Shown: positions 1 to 6,961 of the stretch, in pieces
Numbering within the stretch: position 1 is the first letter of the stretch
Layout of the letters: each line of letters opens with the position of its first letter
Source: Phoronis pallida
Lineage: Eukaryota; Phoronida; Phoronidae
NCBI GenBank assembly: GCA_028565715.1
Contig: JAOXYC010242345.1
Coordinates: 1-10,347 of the forward strand
Reading direction: 5' to 3'
Length of the DNA stretch: 10,347 nucleotides
Made by a program: the position numbers and the translations under genes
The notes under the pieces: model-generated
Seen by the model: the letters and a program-made list of their open reading frames with translations, nothing else
What the model was told of the DNA's origin: nothing
The model's database searches: none

Positions 1-676
1 AGGCATTTGTTTATCAGTATACAACATTTCATCATCATAAGTCCATTTTGAAAAAAAAAAGTTGGTGGACCAAATACTGTGATTTGGCCCTGTATTTAAT
101 TACGTATTTAACGTCATGTATACTAATATTGTCCTTAATTGAGTTTCCTGACGAAAAAGTTTATAAACTTTGAAATATCATTATAACCATGCTTTTATCT
201 GTATTTCTTGTAACTTCAATTAAATTTTACATATTGCTGCCTCGTAAAAACAGGTGCAAAATCCCAAACATTATTTGTGAAATCTCAACTTAGTGTTTTG
301 TTAAATTTAAGTGATCAAAATAGCAAATGTGATACTTGTATGTTTTCAAATTTCATGTTAATTGATATTCTTGTTTAAAATCATCTAAACTATAAATATT
401 ATTGGGTAAAACACTTACTAAAAATAGTTTAAATAAATGTATCCATATAGGCCTACATACATTGTCAATTTATCAACAGATCGTATGCCTCCATAAACAG
501 AATAGGAGCATTAAACAATATACCCCCATATAAGATCGCCTTAATAGTTTTTTAACGTGTAGAGTCCTTGAGCAAACATACTCGCATTAATAATTGATAT
601 ATAAAGTAGCTGAGTAGCTATTCATGTAGCCAGTAGCTAGCCGTTTCACACGGATGTGTCAATGTATGGCCATTGA

Positions 677-774
677 TAGTCTCTCCCGCAGCCTATTTCA
701 AACGAGTCTGTTCTCCCTACGCGATGATTGAGTACCGCTAAATATATAAATATGTTGATTACGTCACCCTGCTT
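677..774 (+). repeat. Dispersed repeat, copy A
   Basis: This stretch aligns over about 100 bp with 2941-3043. Shared blocks in the same order are TAGTCTCTCCC, TCAAACGA, GTCTGTTCTCCCTA, GCGAT, ATATGTTGAT and ACGTCAC, with short indels between them; I estimate roughly 80% identity by eye. The copies have the same orientation. I see no clear terminal inverted repeats or target duplication, so it may be a fragment of a longer interspersed element. The family is not recognised. Confidence 0.65.
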
Positions 775-1784
775 AAACAAAGTCTCCTACTTTTGGTAAA
801 AAAGAAACAAAAGGCCCCCTGCGATTGATACAGTCCCTCGACCCGAGTCGAAGGGGTGGAGTTCAGTCTAGGCCATTGACTGAATGACAGGATAGTGGGA
901 GGGTGGCACATTCTGAACAATAACCATTTTTTTAACAACAATCATGACTTTATAGCCAGCTCCTTATAATTTTTTAATGTCTAGATATTGATTATTGTTG
1001 TCAAAATCATATGTGTGTGTAATAGTAATTTATCATTCAGTGAGTCGATTGAAAGTTCTATAGAAAAAATCAATTATTGAATATATAGCCAACTTGAAGC
1101 CACAACTAAATATTGATTATTACTGTGCACCTGCGATCATGTTTTTTTTTATTAACATTAAAATTAAAAGTATTAGCCTAATAAAATGGCCAATCGGTGA
1201 TCGCCGGCATTAAAATTATTTAAAGGACTTGTTAATACCCGAATACCATGTCTTCTGGAGATAGGTACATACAGACCTGTATAATTCAGCTCGTTTTTGT
1301 GACAATTAAATATCACGAATCAAGTAAAGTGCTTTATATTGTAATCATTGATAAGAACATCTGTAGGAATACTTTTAACTCTGTCCATCGGCATATGAGA
1401 GTCTAACTTGTTTTTAAACTCATTGACAGTTTGTTAAATAAAGTAACTCAAGGCCACAAGCCACACACTTTTTTAACAAATTCAAAGGTGTATTATGTGT
1501 AATCAACGTGATTGTTTCAGTCTGTCGTTTTTACATCAGGCAGGCTGAGTTCATGCAATCGAATACCATCTGGCATCTACATTCTACCTATAAAAGATAG
1601 GGCCTGTAGGCCTATGCCCGTCCTGTTTGCTGGTATGTTTTGTTGTGCTGATTCCCAGCCATGAGGCATTCATCTAGTTGTACCTGGAAGTTCCAATGTG
1701 TGGCCCAAAAATGATCAAAAGGGAGTGTCAACTGTTGTGATCATCATAACATCACAAATAAAACCGCCCGGTGAAAACCGCCCC

Positions 1785-1860
1785 TACCAGGCATCGAACC
1801 CCCGACCCTGCGCAAACAAGTCACTGAAGGCAACAAATTTGACTAATCGGCTAAAAGGGC
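1785..1860 (-). repeat. tRNA-like relic (SINE head or tRNA pseudogene)
   Basis: On the minus strand, 1853-1843 reads TAGCCGATTAG, which fits the RNA polymerase III A-box pattern TRGYNNANNNG. 1800-1790 reads GGTTCGATGCC, a good B-box. The roughly 42-nt spacing between the boxes is normal for a tRNA. I cannot fold a convincing acceptor stem or read a clean anticodon arm, so this is not an intact tRNA gene. It is more likely the head of a degraded tRNA-derived SINE. No body or 3' tail is obvious. Confidence 0.45.
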
Positions 1861-2190
1861 TAGCCCTCATAGCGAGAGAAAATATCGTTCCTATAAATAC
1901 GGGTCTTACGTCATCACAGACTGCCAAATACTACACAACAATTGAACAAAGATGTTGTTTTATTGTTGTTGTCAATAAGAAAAAGAAAAAAAAATCTGGC
2001 CTGAATTCAAAGTTATGCATGTAATAAAAACTAGTACCAGGTTATATAAGCATCATCAGAGTTGTTTTAAACTACTAACTTAATGTAATATATACATCAT
2101 TGAGCAATAAGCTTTACTAAACTGCGAAACTGGTCGAAAACACAGAAAACAGTCGAGAAAATCATATTTTAATATTCCAAAATTTCTTAC

Positions 2191-2297
2191 TTTAGTCGTC
2201 TTTTTTCCTCTTTACTCTTCGACTCAGCCGGTTTTCCAAGGAACACAACAACGACAAGAATGACCAAAACAAGTTCCACCAAGGGTTTTCGTTCCAT
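2191..2297 (-). CDS. Probable first coding exon of a secreted or membrane protein (divergent gene, rest not in view)
   Basis: The minus strand has an ATG at 2297 in near-ideal context (ACCACCATGG) with an in-frame TAA upstream. It reads 35 codons and then reaches CTAAA|GTAAGA, a good splice donor, at 2191/2190. Reading through instead gives a stop at 2189-2187 after 36 residues. The peptide starts MERKPLVELVLVILVVVVFL. That is a basic n-region followed by an uninterrupted hydrophobic core of about 15 residues, then GKPAES and a strongly charged Lys/Glu/Arg tail. This is the layout of a signal peptide with a likely cleavage near the Ala-Glu-Ser, or of a signal anchor. The family is not recognisable from this much. 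The start codon lies 395 bp from that of the C6orf136-like gene on the other strand, which suggests a divergent pair. It could instead be a chance frame, or a 36-residue stand-alone micropeptide. I could not place the next exon. Confidence 0.5.
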
Positions 2298-2395
2298 GGT
2301 GGTTTTGGCACATGCAAACAACAGTTAAAAGGAGAATAATTTCAAGTACTTGTCAACTAAGTTATTGCCATGTTGTCATTTTTTGTCTCGCATCT

Positions 2396-2403
2396 TGACG
2401 TCA
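2396..2403. promoter_or_regulatory. CRE octamer (CREB/ATF site)
   Basis: TGACGTCA, the full palindromic cAMP-response element, sits inside a 10-bp palindrome TTGACGTCAA. It is about 100 bp upstream of the minus-strand ATG and about 290 bp upstream of the plus-strand ATG. An octamer can occur by chance in 10 kb; the promoter position is what makes it worth noting. Confidence 0.5.
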
Positions 2404-2631
2404 ACAACGAGATCAAGAGTTTCACTCTACGAGAAACGATTATATTGGCAAAAATCTGAAAATTAAATACGTCTGTTACCAACATTCCAAGTAAACATGA
2501 ATATGTTTACAATTGTTGTAAATGATAAAGTATTAAACGTTTTTTCAAATTTAAAAAATGGTAATTATAACAAAATTGAATAAAAACGATGCTGCTGAAA
2601 TAAAATCTGAATTATTGTTTTCGTCTGCTGC

Positions 2632-2642
2632 GCGGCCATGTT
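2632..2642 (-). promoter_or_regulatory. YY1-type element
   Basis: GCGGCCATGTT matches the reverse complement of the YY1 consensus (GCNGCCATNTT) at every fixed position. It lies 50-60 bp upstream of the start codon of the C6orf136-like gene. YY1 elements often sit at or just after the transcription start of TATA-less genes, including many nuclear genes for mitochondrial proteins. Transcription may therefore begin near here. Confidence 0.5.
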
Positions 2643-2658
2643 TGTTGTTTTCATGTGA
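2638..2658 (+). other. Short upstream ORF (6 codons plus stop)
   Basis: The ATG inside the YY1-type element opens a frame MFVVFM followed by TGA, ending 34 nt before the main ATG at 2693. If transcription starts upstream of 2638 this uORF would be in the 5' leader and could lower translation of the main frame. If it starts inside the YY1 element, the uORF is not transcribed. Confidence 0.3.
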
Positions 2659-2692
2659 GCGGTAGACTGCAAAATTAGAGTGTTTTGCCACA

Positions 2693-2833
2693 ATGAGCCT
2701 GCAACTTCGCTCGTCTCTTCTGAAATTATCTGCATGGAGCAATCATGCTTCAGTTTACAGCACTGTCACAAAATGTGAACTTAACCAAAATGAGAAACCG
2801 TGGAGTTCAGTTGAGCTTTACGGAGAAGGCGAG
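2693..2833 (+). CDS. C6orf136: C6orf136-like exon 1 (presequence)
   Basis: Residues 1-47. The frame stays open to a stop at 2999-3001, but the last part enters the dispersed repeat at 2941-3043, so most of that extension is intron. The chosen donor GAG|GTGTGC at 2833/2834 falls on a codon boundary and matches the phase of exon 2. It is a moderate donor, so a different 5' junction is possible. Confidence 0.7.
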
Positions 2834-5800
2834 GTGTGCAACATTTTCAAATTTCAATTACGTCCGGAATTACGATTTCGTCTAAAAATTCATGCCATTT
2901 TTAATAAGAAAGATCGACATTTTCAATCGCCAAAGTCAACTAGTCTCTCCCACAGCCCAGCTCAAACGATGGTCTGTTCTCCCTATGCGATAATCAGATA
3001 ATCGAGTGTATCAAAGTATATGTTGATAACGTCACTCGGCTTTTAGTTTTAAGCGGTTACAATCAGTAAATGGGACCTTCATTGCTACTGACTGTTAGCA
3101 TTATCTTGATCTTGATCTTGATTGGTTTACACTTCAGGACCACTTCTGGCATTGTTGTAACGGTTGGGGTTTAATCCAACAGGAGCGACTGTCACTGTTG
3201 GAACTGCTACAATTCTCTGCAAATCTAAAAACCTTTGCATGAAATCAATACTGCATATTTCTTACCTATAACAAGCCTGTTTGATTTGATACAAACAGGA
3301 AGTTTTTGCACGCGGCAATCTTGCGAAAAACGTGCACTTTTAAAAAGTAGGTCAAATTAGTCACAATCGCCGCAATCTACCTTCCCATGTTTCGAAACTC
3401 CTCCTCACATATCTTTTTATTGTTGTGTTGTCATACCTTTACCTAATAATGAAGTATTTTCTACTTTCAGATTCAACAACCACTACACCACACCATGTTC
3501 ACACCCCATGTGGTGCCACCATCCAACTCAAGATTGGGCATTGCATTGCAACAGGGCAAAAAGATGGCGCGTCAAATGCGACGAAAGTTGAACAAAGACA
3601 ACAAGAGGATTTCTGCTCCGTATTCAGCAAGTCTGGCATTTCAACCACCAACCTCTCTCTTCCTTTGGCAAGATGAGAGTACAAAACTGAAGGAATTGGA
3701 GACAGATCCTTCACTAGTTGCTTACAAAAATCCTAACCATGCAATACAACTTTTGACAGATTTGAACAGGGTTATTCAGCCCTTATCTTTAAATGACAAT
3801 GACATTATCGTGCATAAAAGTTGTAACTTTGATAACAAACTGCAACCAACTGTATTCAACGTTAAAAAAGCAGAACAGGGTATTAAGCCAGGTTCTGTAA
3901 ATTTGAAAGAAAATTGTGGAATGAACAGATATGGCAGTGAAAGATGGAGTCAAGATTTTCTTCAACAAGACCTTGCTAAAAGTGTTTTCCAAATGCACCA
4001 TCGTTTACAAGATACATCAAACTTAAGCAACACGCATTTGATAAGCCCATTAAGACATGATCTGGGTAATGCCACATTTAATTGCTCAGAAACCTCACAG
4101 AAAGAGTCCTATTGTGTTTGGAGCAGTGAAGGGACCATGGATAAAACTCCTGAAGAGGATCGTGGTAACAGGCCTTCAGATGCACAACTGGCTGAAATAC
4201 ATGAAAAATTGGCAGATGCGGTATATGCTTTTATTTTTTTAATCTTCATTGAAATTAGGAAATCCCCTTCTTTACTTCGTTGTTGTATTCATTTGGCAGT
4301 GTGAATGGTACAAGCTGTACAACGTGGTCCCTCGTTTATTCCCCTTATTCAGTCAATGTGTGTTTAATTGAGTGAATAACAGGAAGTATACAAGGGACCA
4401 CTATGATTTGCACTGTACCATGTAAAATGCCCTCTATATTCAGCTTGAGAAAATTATGAAAGTAAATCAATTTTTCTCAATATAACATATTAATATGTCC
4501 ATGAAACAATATGTTTTTGATTTCAATATAAAGAGACTATCAACCTTTTCGAAACTTGACTATAAATAACAATGAATCTGTTCAAGACACTATTTTGGTC
4601 ACATCACGTGACCTAATTCGCTCGACTGAGGAAAATGTTTTTGAAAAATGTATTGTGTCTCGGCCAGTTGGCTTCGCTAGCTCAGTGGCAGAGCGTCGGT
4701 CTAGTAATCTGAAGGTCCTGGGTTCATTTTCCTCAGTTGAGGGAATTAGGTCGAATGATGTGACCAAAATAGTTGCTTGAACAGATTCATGGTTATTTAT
4801 GTTTATGATTATTCTAAATTTCAATGTACATTTATTTGAAATTATTTTTGCAGCTGCCAAAGTTTTTTGTGAAGTCTATAGACTACAGCATGTACCGTCA
4901 AGATATTATATTCGAGAACAACTTCCACGAGAGGCCAACCACAGTTGTGTAAGTAGTTGTTTCTGCTTGTCTGAATAAATTCACTTCTTATAGCAAGACG
5001 GAAAGGCCATGGATTTCTAAAAGTTTAAGTTTTTGTTTATAATTCAGCCAAATGCATTCAAGGAAAATGTGTGTTGATTGTAAAAAATATTTTCCTTTCA
5101 ATCTCAAGGGTGAAATTGTTTGGCAGTCAAACTGTAGAAAGTGAAAAATATGTTTAGCAAAATTTTACTAATTTATTACCATTCCATACCCTGAAAGCAA
5201 GATATTATTTCCCTTAAATACTAATCTGGTCCGGCAACCATGTGATCATATCACTAGTGACCTAGTTCCCTCAACTGAGGAAGATATTTTTGAACAGTTT
5301 TTCATGGCCTGACTGGTGCTCAAACCTAGGACCTCCATGAAATATTTAAAAAAAATATTTTCCTCAGTTGAGGTAATTAGGTCATTAGTGAAGTGATCAC
5401 GTGGTTGCTGGACCAGACTATAATAATTATTTATGTGAACAAACTTCTCAACCGATTAATATATAGAGCTAGAGGATAATTAACTAGCGGTCATCGAATA
5501 ATAAATTTCTCAAAATGTGTCAAAATCTGAGCCTTTGGTGAGGATTTTGACGAGTTTTGAGAAATTTATTATTCAATGACGACAAGTTTATTGTTCTTTT
5601 CCTCACATGAAACAGTGACGACGTGTTGTCGAAGAAAAACAAGGATTTTTTGAGGGCGTATGAATAACAGTGATCCGTCAGAGTGTGTTATTTTCGATAA
5701 TACATTTGAGATTGCGATAGAAACAAACTCATCATGTAAGAAACTCTATTATTTTATTAGTTATTACTTGACTTGTCTTCTCATTGCAGTGGGATTTCAC

Positions 5801-6961
5801 CGTATGTGTTTGAAATGCTGAAGCTACGCTGGTGGGCTCACTGGCGATATTCAAATGTGAAATTGGTCATTTTGAAAATCACGCACCATCGTGAAGACAG
5901 CACGGTCAAGGTCAGGTGGCGTATCACAGGTCTACCACAAATGGAAACTGTTAAGATTTGGAAGTTTCTCCCATGGATATATCGCAAAAGCTTGAACCAA
6001 GATTCGGAGTGAGTTTGATAACGAGATGTGTGGCATAGTGTGGAATTAAGGGTTGGATTGCTTGATTTTAGTGAACAACTTTTTACAAAATCTCAAAAAC
6101 AGTTGATGAATCAAATCCATGCATTTCAAATGAAGCAGTGTTCTAGCGGGACAGGCTTAAGCTGATGCTGTTCATCAGCAGCGACTGTCTGCTGAGGCAC
6201 CACTTTCTGATATTTTGTGAAGATATGTATATTCTAACTGAGGTTGATTCAAATGTCAATGATGCAAATTGGCAATAGCTGTATGGATATCATTTTGGTT
6301 AAAAATGTGTTGTGACAAAATTTTAGATTCAATTGAAGACACCATGGAGTTCATTCAAAAGTTGGTAATTTTGTTTTTCTTGGTTAAAAGTGTACAATCT
6401 CGTTTACATTAATTTTTGAACATTGTTTTCTCACGTAGGTGGCATGATGCATTTTCGGTGTATTGGGTTGGCTCAGATGGTCTCATCTCCAAGCATAGAA
6501 TAGACAGGGTGAGTAATATGTGAATGTCTGATGTACAAGGCAATTAATAGTTTTTCATCTGACATTTAAAATAACCAATTTGAATATTAATGTAATTTGG
6601 CAAAATATCGCAGAAAATGAGATCAGGCATCTCAGAATTCACTGGAAAATGTTTTGGAAGATGTATGTTTGGTTAGATTAAGGATTGAGTTCTGCTTCTT
6701 AATTGTGTACTTTTCATTAATTTAAAAAACAAAGCTTTTTAAAAAAAATCCTGTTTCGACAAACAGGGGTATGTGTGGTAATGACCAAATGTTCAGGCAC
6801 TATTCAAGGTTTTGACTGTTTCTTGAATGTTCAAATATGGTAGCCTTACTCCATGACAGTTTGTTCAGTTATGTTTTACTTTGTTGTAGATCATGCCAGA
6901 AGAAGAACCTGAAACCGTCAAGAAGAATAGACTAGTGGCAAAACTAGCTTCATTGACTTGA
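2693..6961 (+). CDS. C6orf136: C6orf136-like mitochondrial DUF2358 protein, six-exon gene
   Basis: Model: join 2693-2833, 3471-4220, 4854-4948, 5790-6008, 6439-6508, 6890-6961, giving 448 residues. All introns are GT-AG and every junction keeps frame (phases 0, 0, 2, 2, 0). Residues 1-27 have no acidic residue and are rich in Ser, Leu, Lys and Arg, typical of a mitochondrial presequence. Residues about 28-280 are polar with low complexity and no domain I recognise. From about residue 283 to 428 lies the DUF2358 domain: LPKFFVKSIDYSMYRQDIIF, LKLRWWAHWRYSNVKL, VRWRITGLPQ and WVGSDGLISKHRIDRIMP match what I recall of human C6orf136 in order and spacing. The final VKKNRLVAKLASLT parallels its C-terminus. 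The family is reported as mitochondrial in animals and has plant relatives; its reaction and partners are unknown to me. The start has A at -3. The first intron boundary is the least certain; exons 2-6 are well supported. Confidence 0.9.
2941..3043 (+). repeat. Dispersed repeat, copy B (intron 1)
   Basis: Second copy of the repeat at 677-774, same orientation, with a few small indels. It lies in intron 1 of the C6orf136-like gene and accounts for the end of the open frame that continues past the predicted donor at 2833. The two copies bracket the divergent promoter. Confidence 0.65.
3103..3122 (+). repeat. Short tandem repeat (ATCTTG)x3
   Basis: Three perfect ATCTTG units followed by AT, in intron 1. 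A minor hexamer microsatellite and a possible length polymorphism. Confidence 0.8.
3276..3299. repeat. Small hairpin in intron 1
   Basis: CCTGTTTG and CAAACAGG form a perfect 8-bp stem with an 8-nt loop. A similar stem (CCTGTTT/AAACAGG) occurs in intron 5 at 6750-6767. No function can be assigned. Confidence 0.4.
3471..4220 (+). CDS. C6orf136: C6orf136-like exon 2 (long variable region)
   Basis: A 750-nt exon for residues 48-297, entered through TACTTTCAG|ATTC and left at GATGCG|GTATAT. The in-frame Met at 3495 could serve as an alternative start. The translation is polar with Gln, Asn, Ser and Lys, without transmembrane segments or a known domain. Only its last 15 or so residues (AEIHEKLADA) belong to the conserved domain. 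Reading on into the intron reaches a stop at 4302-4304, so intron retention would give a protein lacking DUF2358. Confidence 0.85.
4305..4421. mobile_element. Fold-back MITE-like element, intron 2
   Basis: A 117-bp near-palindrome. The left arm starts ATGGTACA at 4305 and continues through GTGGTCCCT and TTATTCA; the right arm gives the same order when read from 4421 backwards. The arms meet near 4362 with almost no loop. Mismatches and short indels show it is old. No coding sequence and no clear target duplication. Compatible with a miniature inverted-repeat transposable element of unknown superfamily. Confidence 0.65.
4445..4498. repeat. Hairpin and palindrome, intron 2
   Basis: TTGAGAAAATT (4445-4455) pairs with AATTTTTCTCAA (4469-4480) with one bulge. 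It is followed by a perfect 14-bp palindrome ACATATTAATATGT at 4485-4498. The sequence is AT-rich, so chance is possible. Confidence 0.4.
4562..4800. mobile_element. Palindromic MITE 1 with tRNA-like loop, intron 2
   Basis: The arms 4562-4637 and 4725-4800 are each 76 nt and align without gaps as inverted repeats with about 8 mismatches. The inner end of each arm carries a GACCTAATT...CTGAGGAAAA core that is shared with the element at 5222-5420. The loop of about 87 nt contains tRNA-derived sequence (4671-4731). It is non-coding: the similar peptides read from its two strands simply reflect the palindrome. No clear target duplication. The high arm similarity suggests fairly recent insertion or arm homogenisation. 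Confidence 0.8.
4671..4731 (+). repeat. tRNA-derived sequence inside MITE 1 (tRNA-Thr(AGT)-like)
   Basis: TAGCTCAGTGG at 4678-4688 is a clean A-box with a normal D-loop continuation (CAGAGC). An anticodon loop CTAGTAA, anticodon AGT at 4703-4705, sits in a mostly paired stem. GGTCCTGGGTTC leads into a decayed B-box. The run TCTAGTAA...GGTCCTGGGTTC resembles tRNA-Thr(AGT). The 3' end is overwritten by the MITE right arm and no acceptor stem forms, so it is a tRNA relic and not a working tRNA. Confidence 0.65.
4854..4948 (+). CDS. C6orf136: C6orf136-like exon 3 (start of DUF2358 core)
   Basis: A 95-nt exon entered at TTTTTGCAG|CTGCC and left at GTTGT|GTAAGT, a consensus donor. It encodes residues 298-328 and two bases of codon 329, beginning LPKFFVKSIDYSMYRQDIIF. 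The length is not a multiple of three, so skipping would shift the frame and destroy the domain. The exon is flanked by two related fold-back elements, at 4562-4800 and 5222-5420. Confidence 0.9.
5222..5420. mobile_element. Palindromic MITE 2, related to MITE 1, intron 3
   Basis: The arms 5222-5291 and 5351-5420 align over 70 nt without gaps, with about 9 mismatches. Both start TA(A/G)TCTGGTCC and end CCTCAACTGAGGAA(A/G)ATATTTTT. A TA dinucleotide at each end is compatible with a TA-targeting (Tc1/mariner-like) origin but is weak evidence. The loop contains the reverse complement of a tRNA 3' half at 5315-5336, so the tRNA relic is in the opposite orientation to that in MITE 1. Confidence 0.8.
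5315..5336 (-). repeat. tRNA 3'-half relic inside MITE 2
   Basis: The minus strand reads GGAGGTCCTAGGTTTGAGCA followed by CC. This parallels the GGTCCTGGGTTC of MITE 1 and a tRNA variable loop plus T-arm, with a B-box-like GGTTTGAGCACC. The A-box half is missing; an A-rich run lies there instead. Confidence 0.5.
5481..5590. mobile_element. Fold-back element, intron 3
   Basis: 5481-5527 and 5543-5590 are inverted repeats of about 47 nt. They include a perfect GAATAATAAATTTCTCAAAA block and a CGTCAAAATC/TGTCAAAATC end, around a 15-nt loop. Weaker pairing may extend to about 5471 and 5604. It starts only 60 bp after MITE 2 and shares no obvious sequence with it. Probably a separate MITE or the end of a larger palindromic element. 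Confidence 0.6.
5790..6008 (+). CDS. C6orf136: C6orf136-like exon 4 (DUF2358 core)
   Basis: A 219-nt exon with acceptor CTCATTGCAG|T and donor TCGGA|GTGAGT. Its first base completes Val329. It carries the most conserved part of the family: LKLRWWAHWRYSNVKL, then a beta-rich stretch ending VRWRITGLPQ. The aromatic cluster RWWAHWRY is the easiest landmark. Confidence 0.92.
6161..6179. repeat. Small hairpin, intron 4
   Basis: GCTGATG and CATCAGC form a perfect 7-bp stem with a 5-nt loop. Isolated, with no further support. Confidence 0.3.
6439..6508 (+). CDS. C6orf136: C6orf136-like exon 5
   Basis: A 70-nt exon with acceptor TCACGTAG|G and donor GACAGG|GTGAGT. It encodes the end of Glu402 and then WHDAFSVYWVGSDGLISKHR, matching the human Tyr-Phe-x-Asn-Ser-Ser-Gly-Leu-Ile-x-Arg-His-Arg segment. 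This is the last strand and turn of the conserved domain. Confidence 0.9.
6750..6767. repeat. Small hairpin, intron 5
   Basis: CCTGTTT and AAACAGG form a 7-bp stem around a CGAC loop. It is the same stem sequence as the hairpin at 3276-3299 in intron 1. Probably coincidental. Confidence 0.35.
6890..6961 (+). CDS. C6orf136: C6orf136-like exon 6 (C-terminus and stop)
   Basis: Acceptor TTTGTTGTAG|ATC. It encodes IMPEEEPETVKKNRLVAKLA, SLT and the TGA stop at 6959-6961. The MP and the VKK...L pattern agree with the C-terminus of the vertebrate protein, though the tail here is shorter. The exon's second half is the first copy of an imperfect 75-bp tandem duplication that continues into the 3' UTR. 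Confidence 0.88.
   Translation: MMPEEEPETVKKNRLVAKLASLT

Larger units (their letters stand above)
1..2186. other. Long stretch without a supported exon
   Basis: AT-rich sequence in which I can support no plus-strand exon. If the minus-strand first exon at 2297-2191 is real, this stretch is its first intron and may hold later exons on the minus strand. I looked for short minus-strand frames behind polypyrimidine-AG acceptors and found none convincing. The open frames at 759-941 (minus) and 1698-2024 (plus) have biased, low-complexity translations with no recognisable family and are probably chance. The only structured items I see are the dispersed repeat at 677-774, a small hairpin near 835-855 and the tRNA-like relic near 1785-1860, listed separately. 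Confidence 0.6.
2298..2692. promoter_or_regulatory. Putative bidirectional promoter
   Basis: This is the 395-bp interval between the two divergent start codons. It contains a full CRE octamer at 2396-2403 and a YY1-type element at 2632-2642, and no obvious TATA box at the expected distance from either start. A short TATA-less space with these two elements is common for divergent housekeeping genes. The call depends on the minus-strand exon being real; as promoter of the plus-strand gene alone it is safer. Confidence 0.5.

Noticed and set aside
945-1125. Possible direct repeat (TATAGCC...ATATTGATTATT at about 951-1000 and 1083-1122)
   Set aside because: The blocks are short and AT-rich and the intervening sequence does not align.
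1698-2024. 108-codon plus-strand frame
   Set aside because: It runs through the tRNA-like relic and ends in a poly-Lys stretch; no family resemblance and no supporting splice or start context.
2551-2742. 63-codon minus-strand frame over the plus-strand exon 1 and promoter
   Set aside because: Lies antisense to exon 1 and the YY1 element, with low-complexity content; a shadow frame.
2834-3001. Extension of exon 1 to the stop at 2999-3001
   Set aside because: The extension runs into the dispersed repeat and would leave the DUF2358 exons without a presequence; a phase-matched donor exists at 2833/2834.
4671-4742. Functional tRNA-Thr gene
   Set aside because: The acceptor stem does not form and the T-arm is replaced by the MITE arm sequence after GGTTC.
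4556-4860. Open frames on both strands with nearly the same peptide (VQ-TILVTS--LI-STEEN)
   Set aside because: The resemblance is a direct result of the palindromic arms of MITE 1; it is not a pair of genes.
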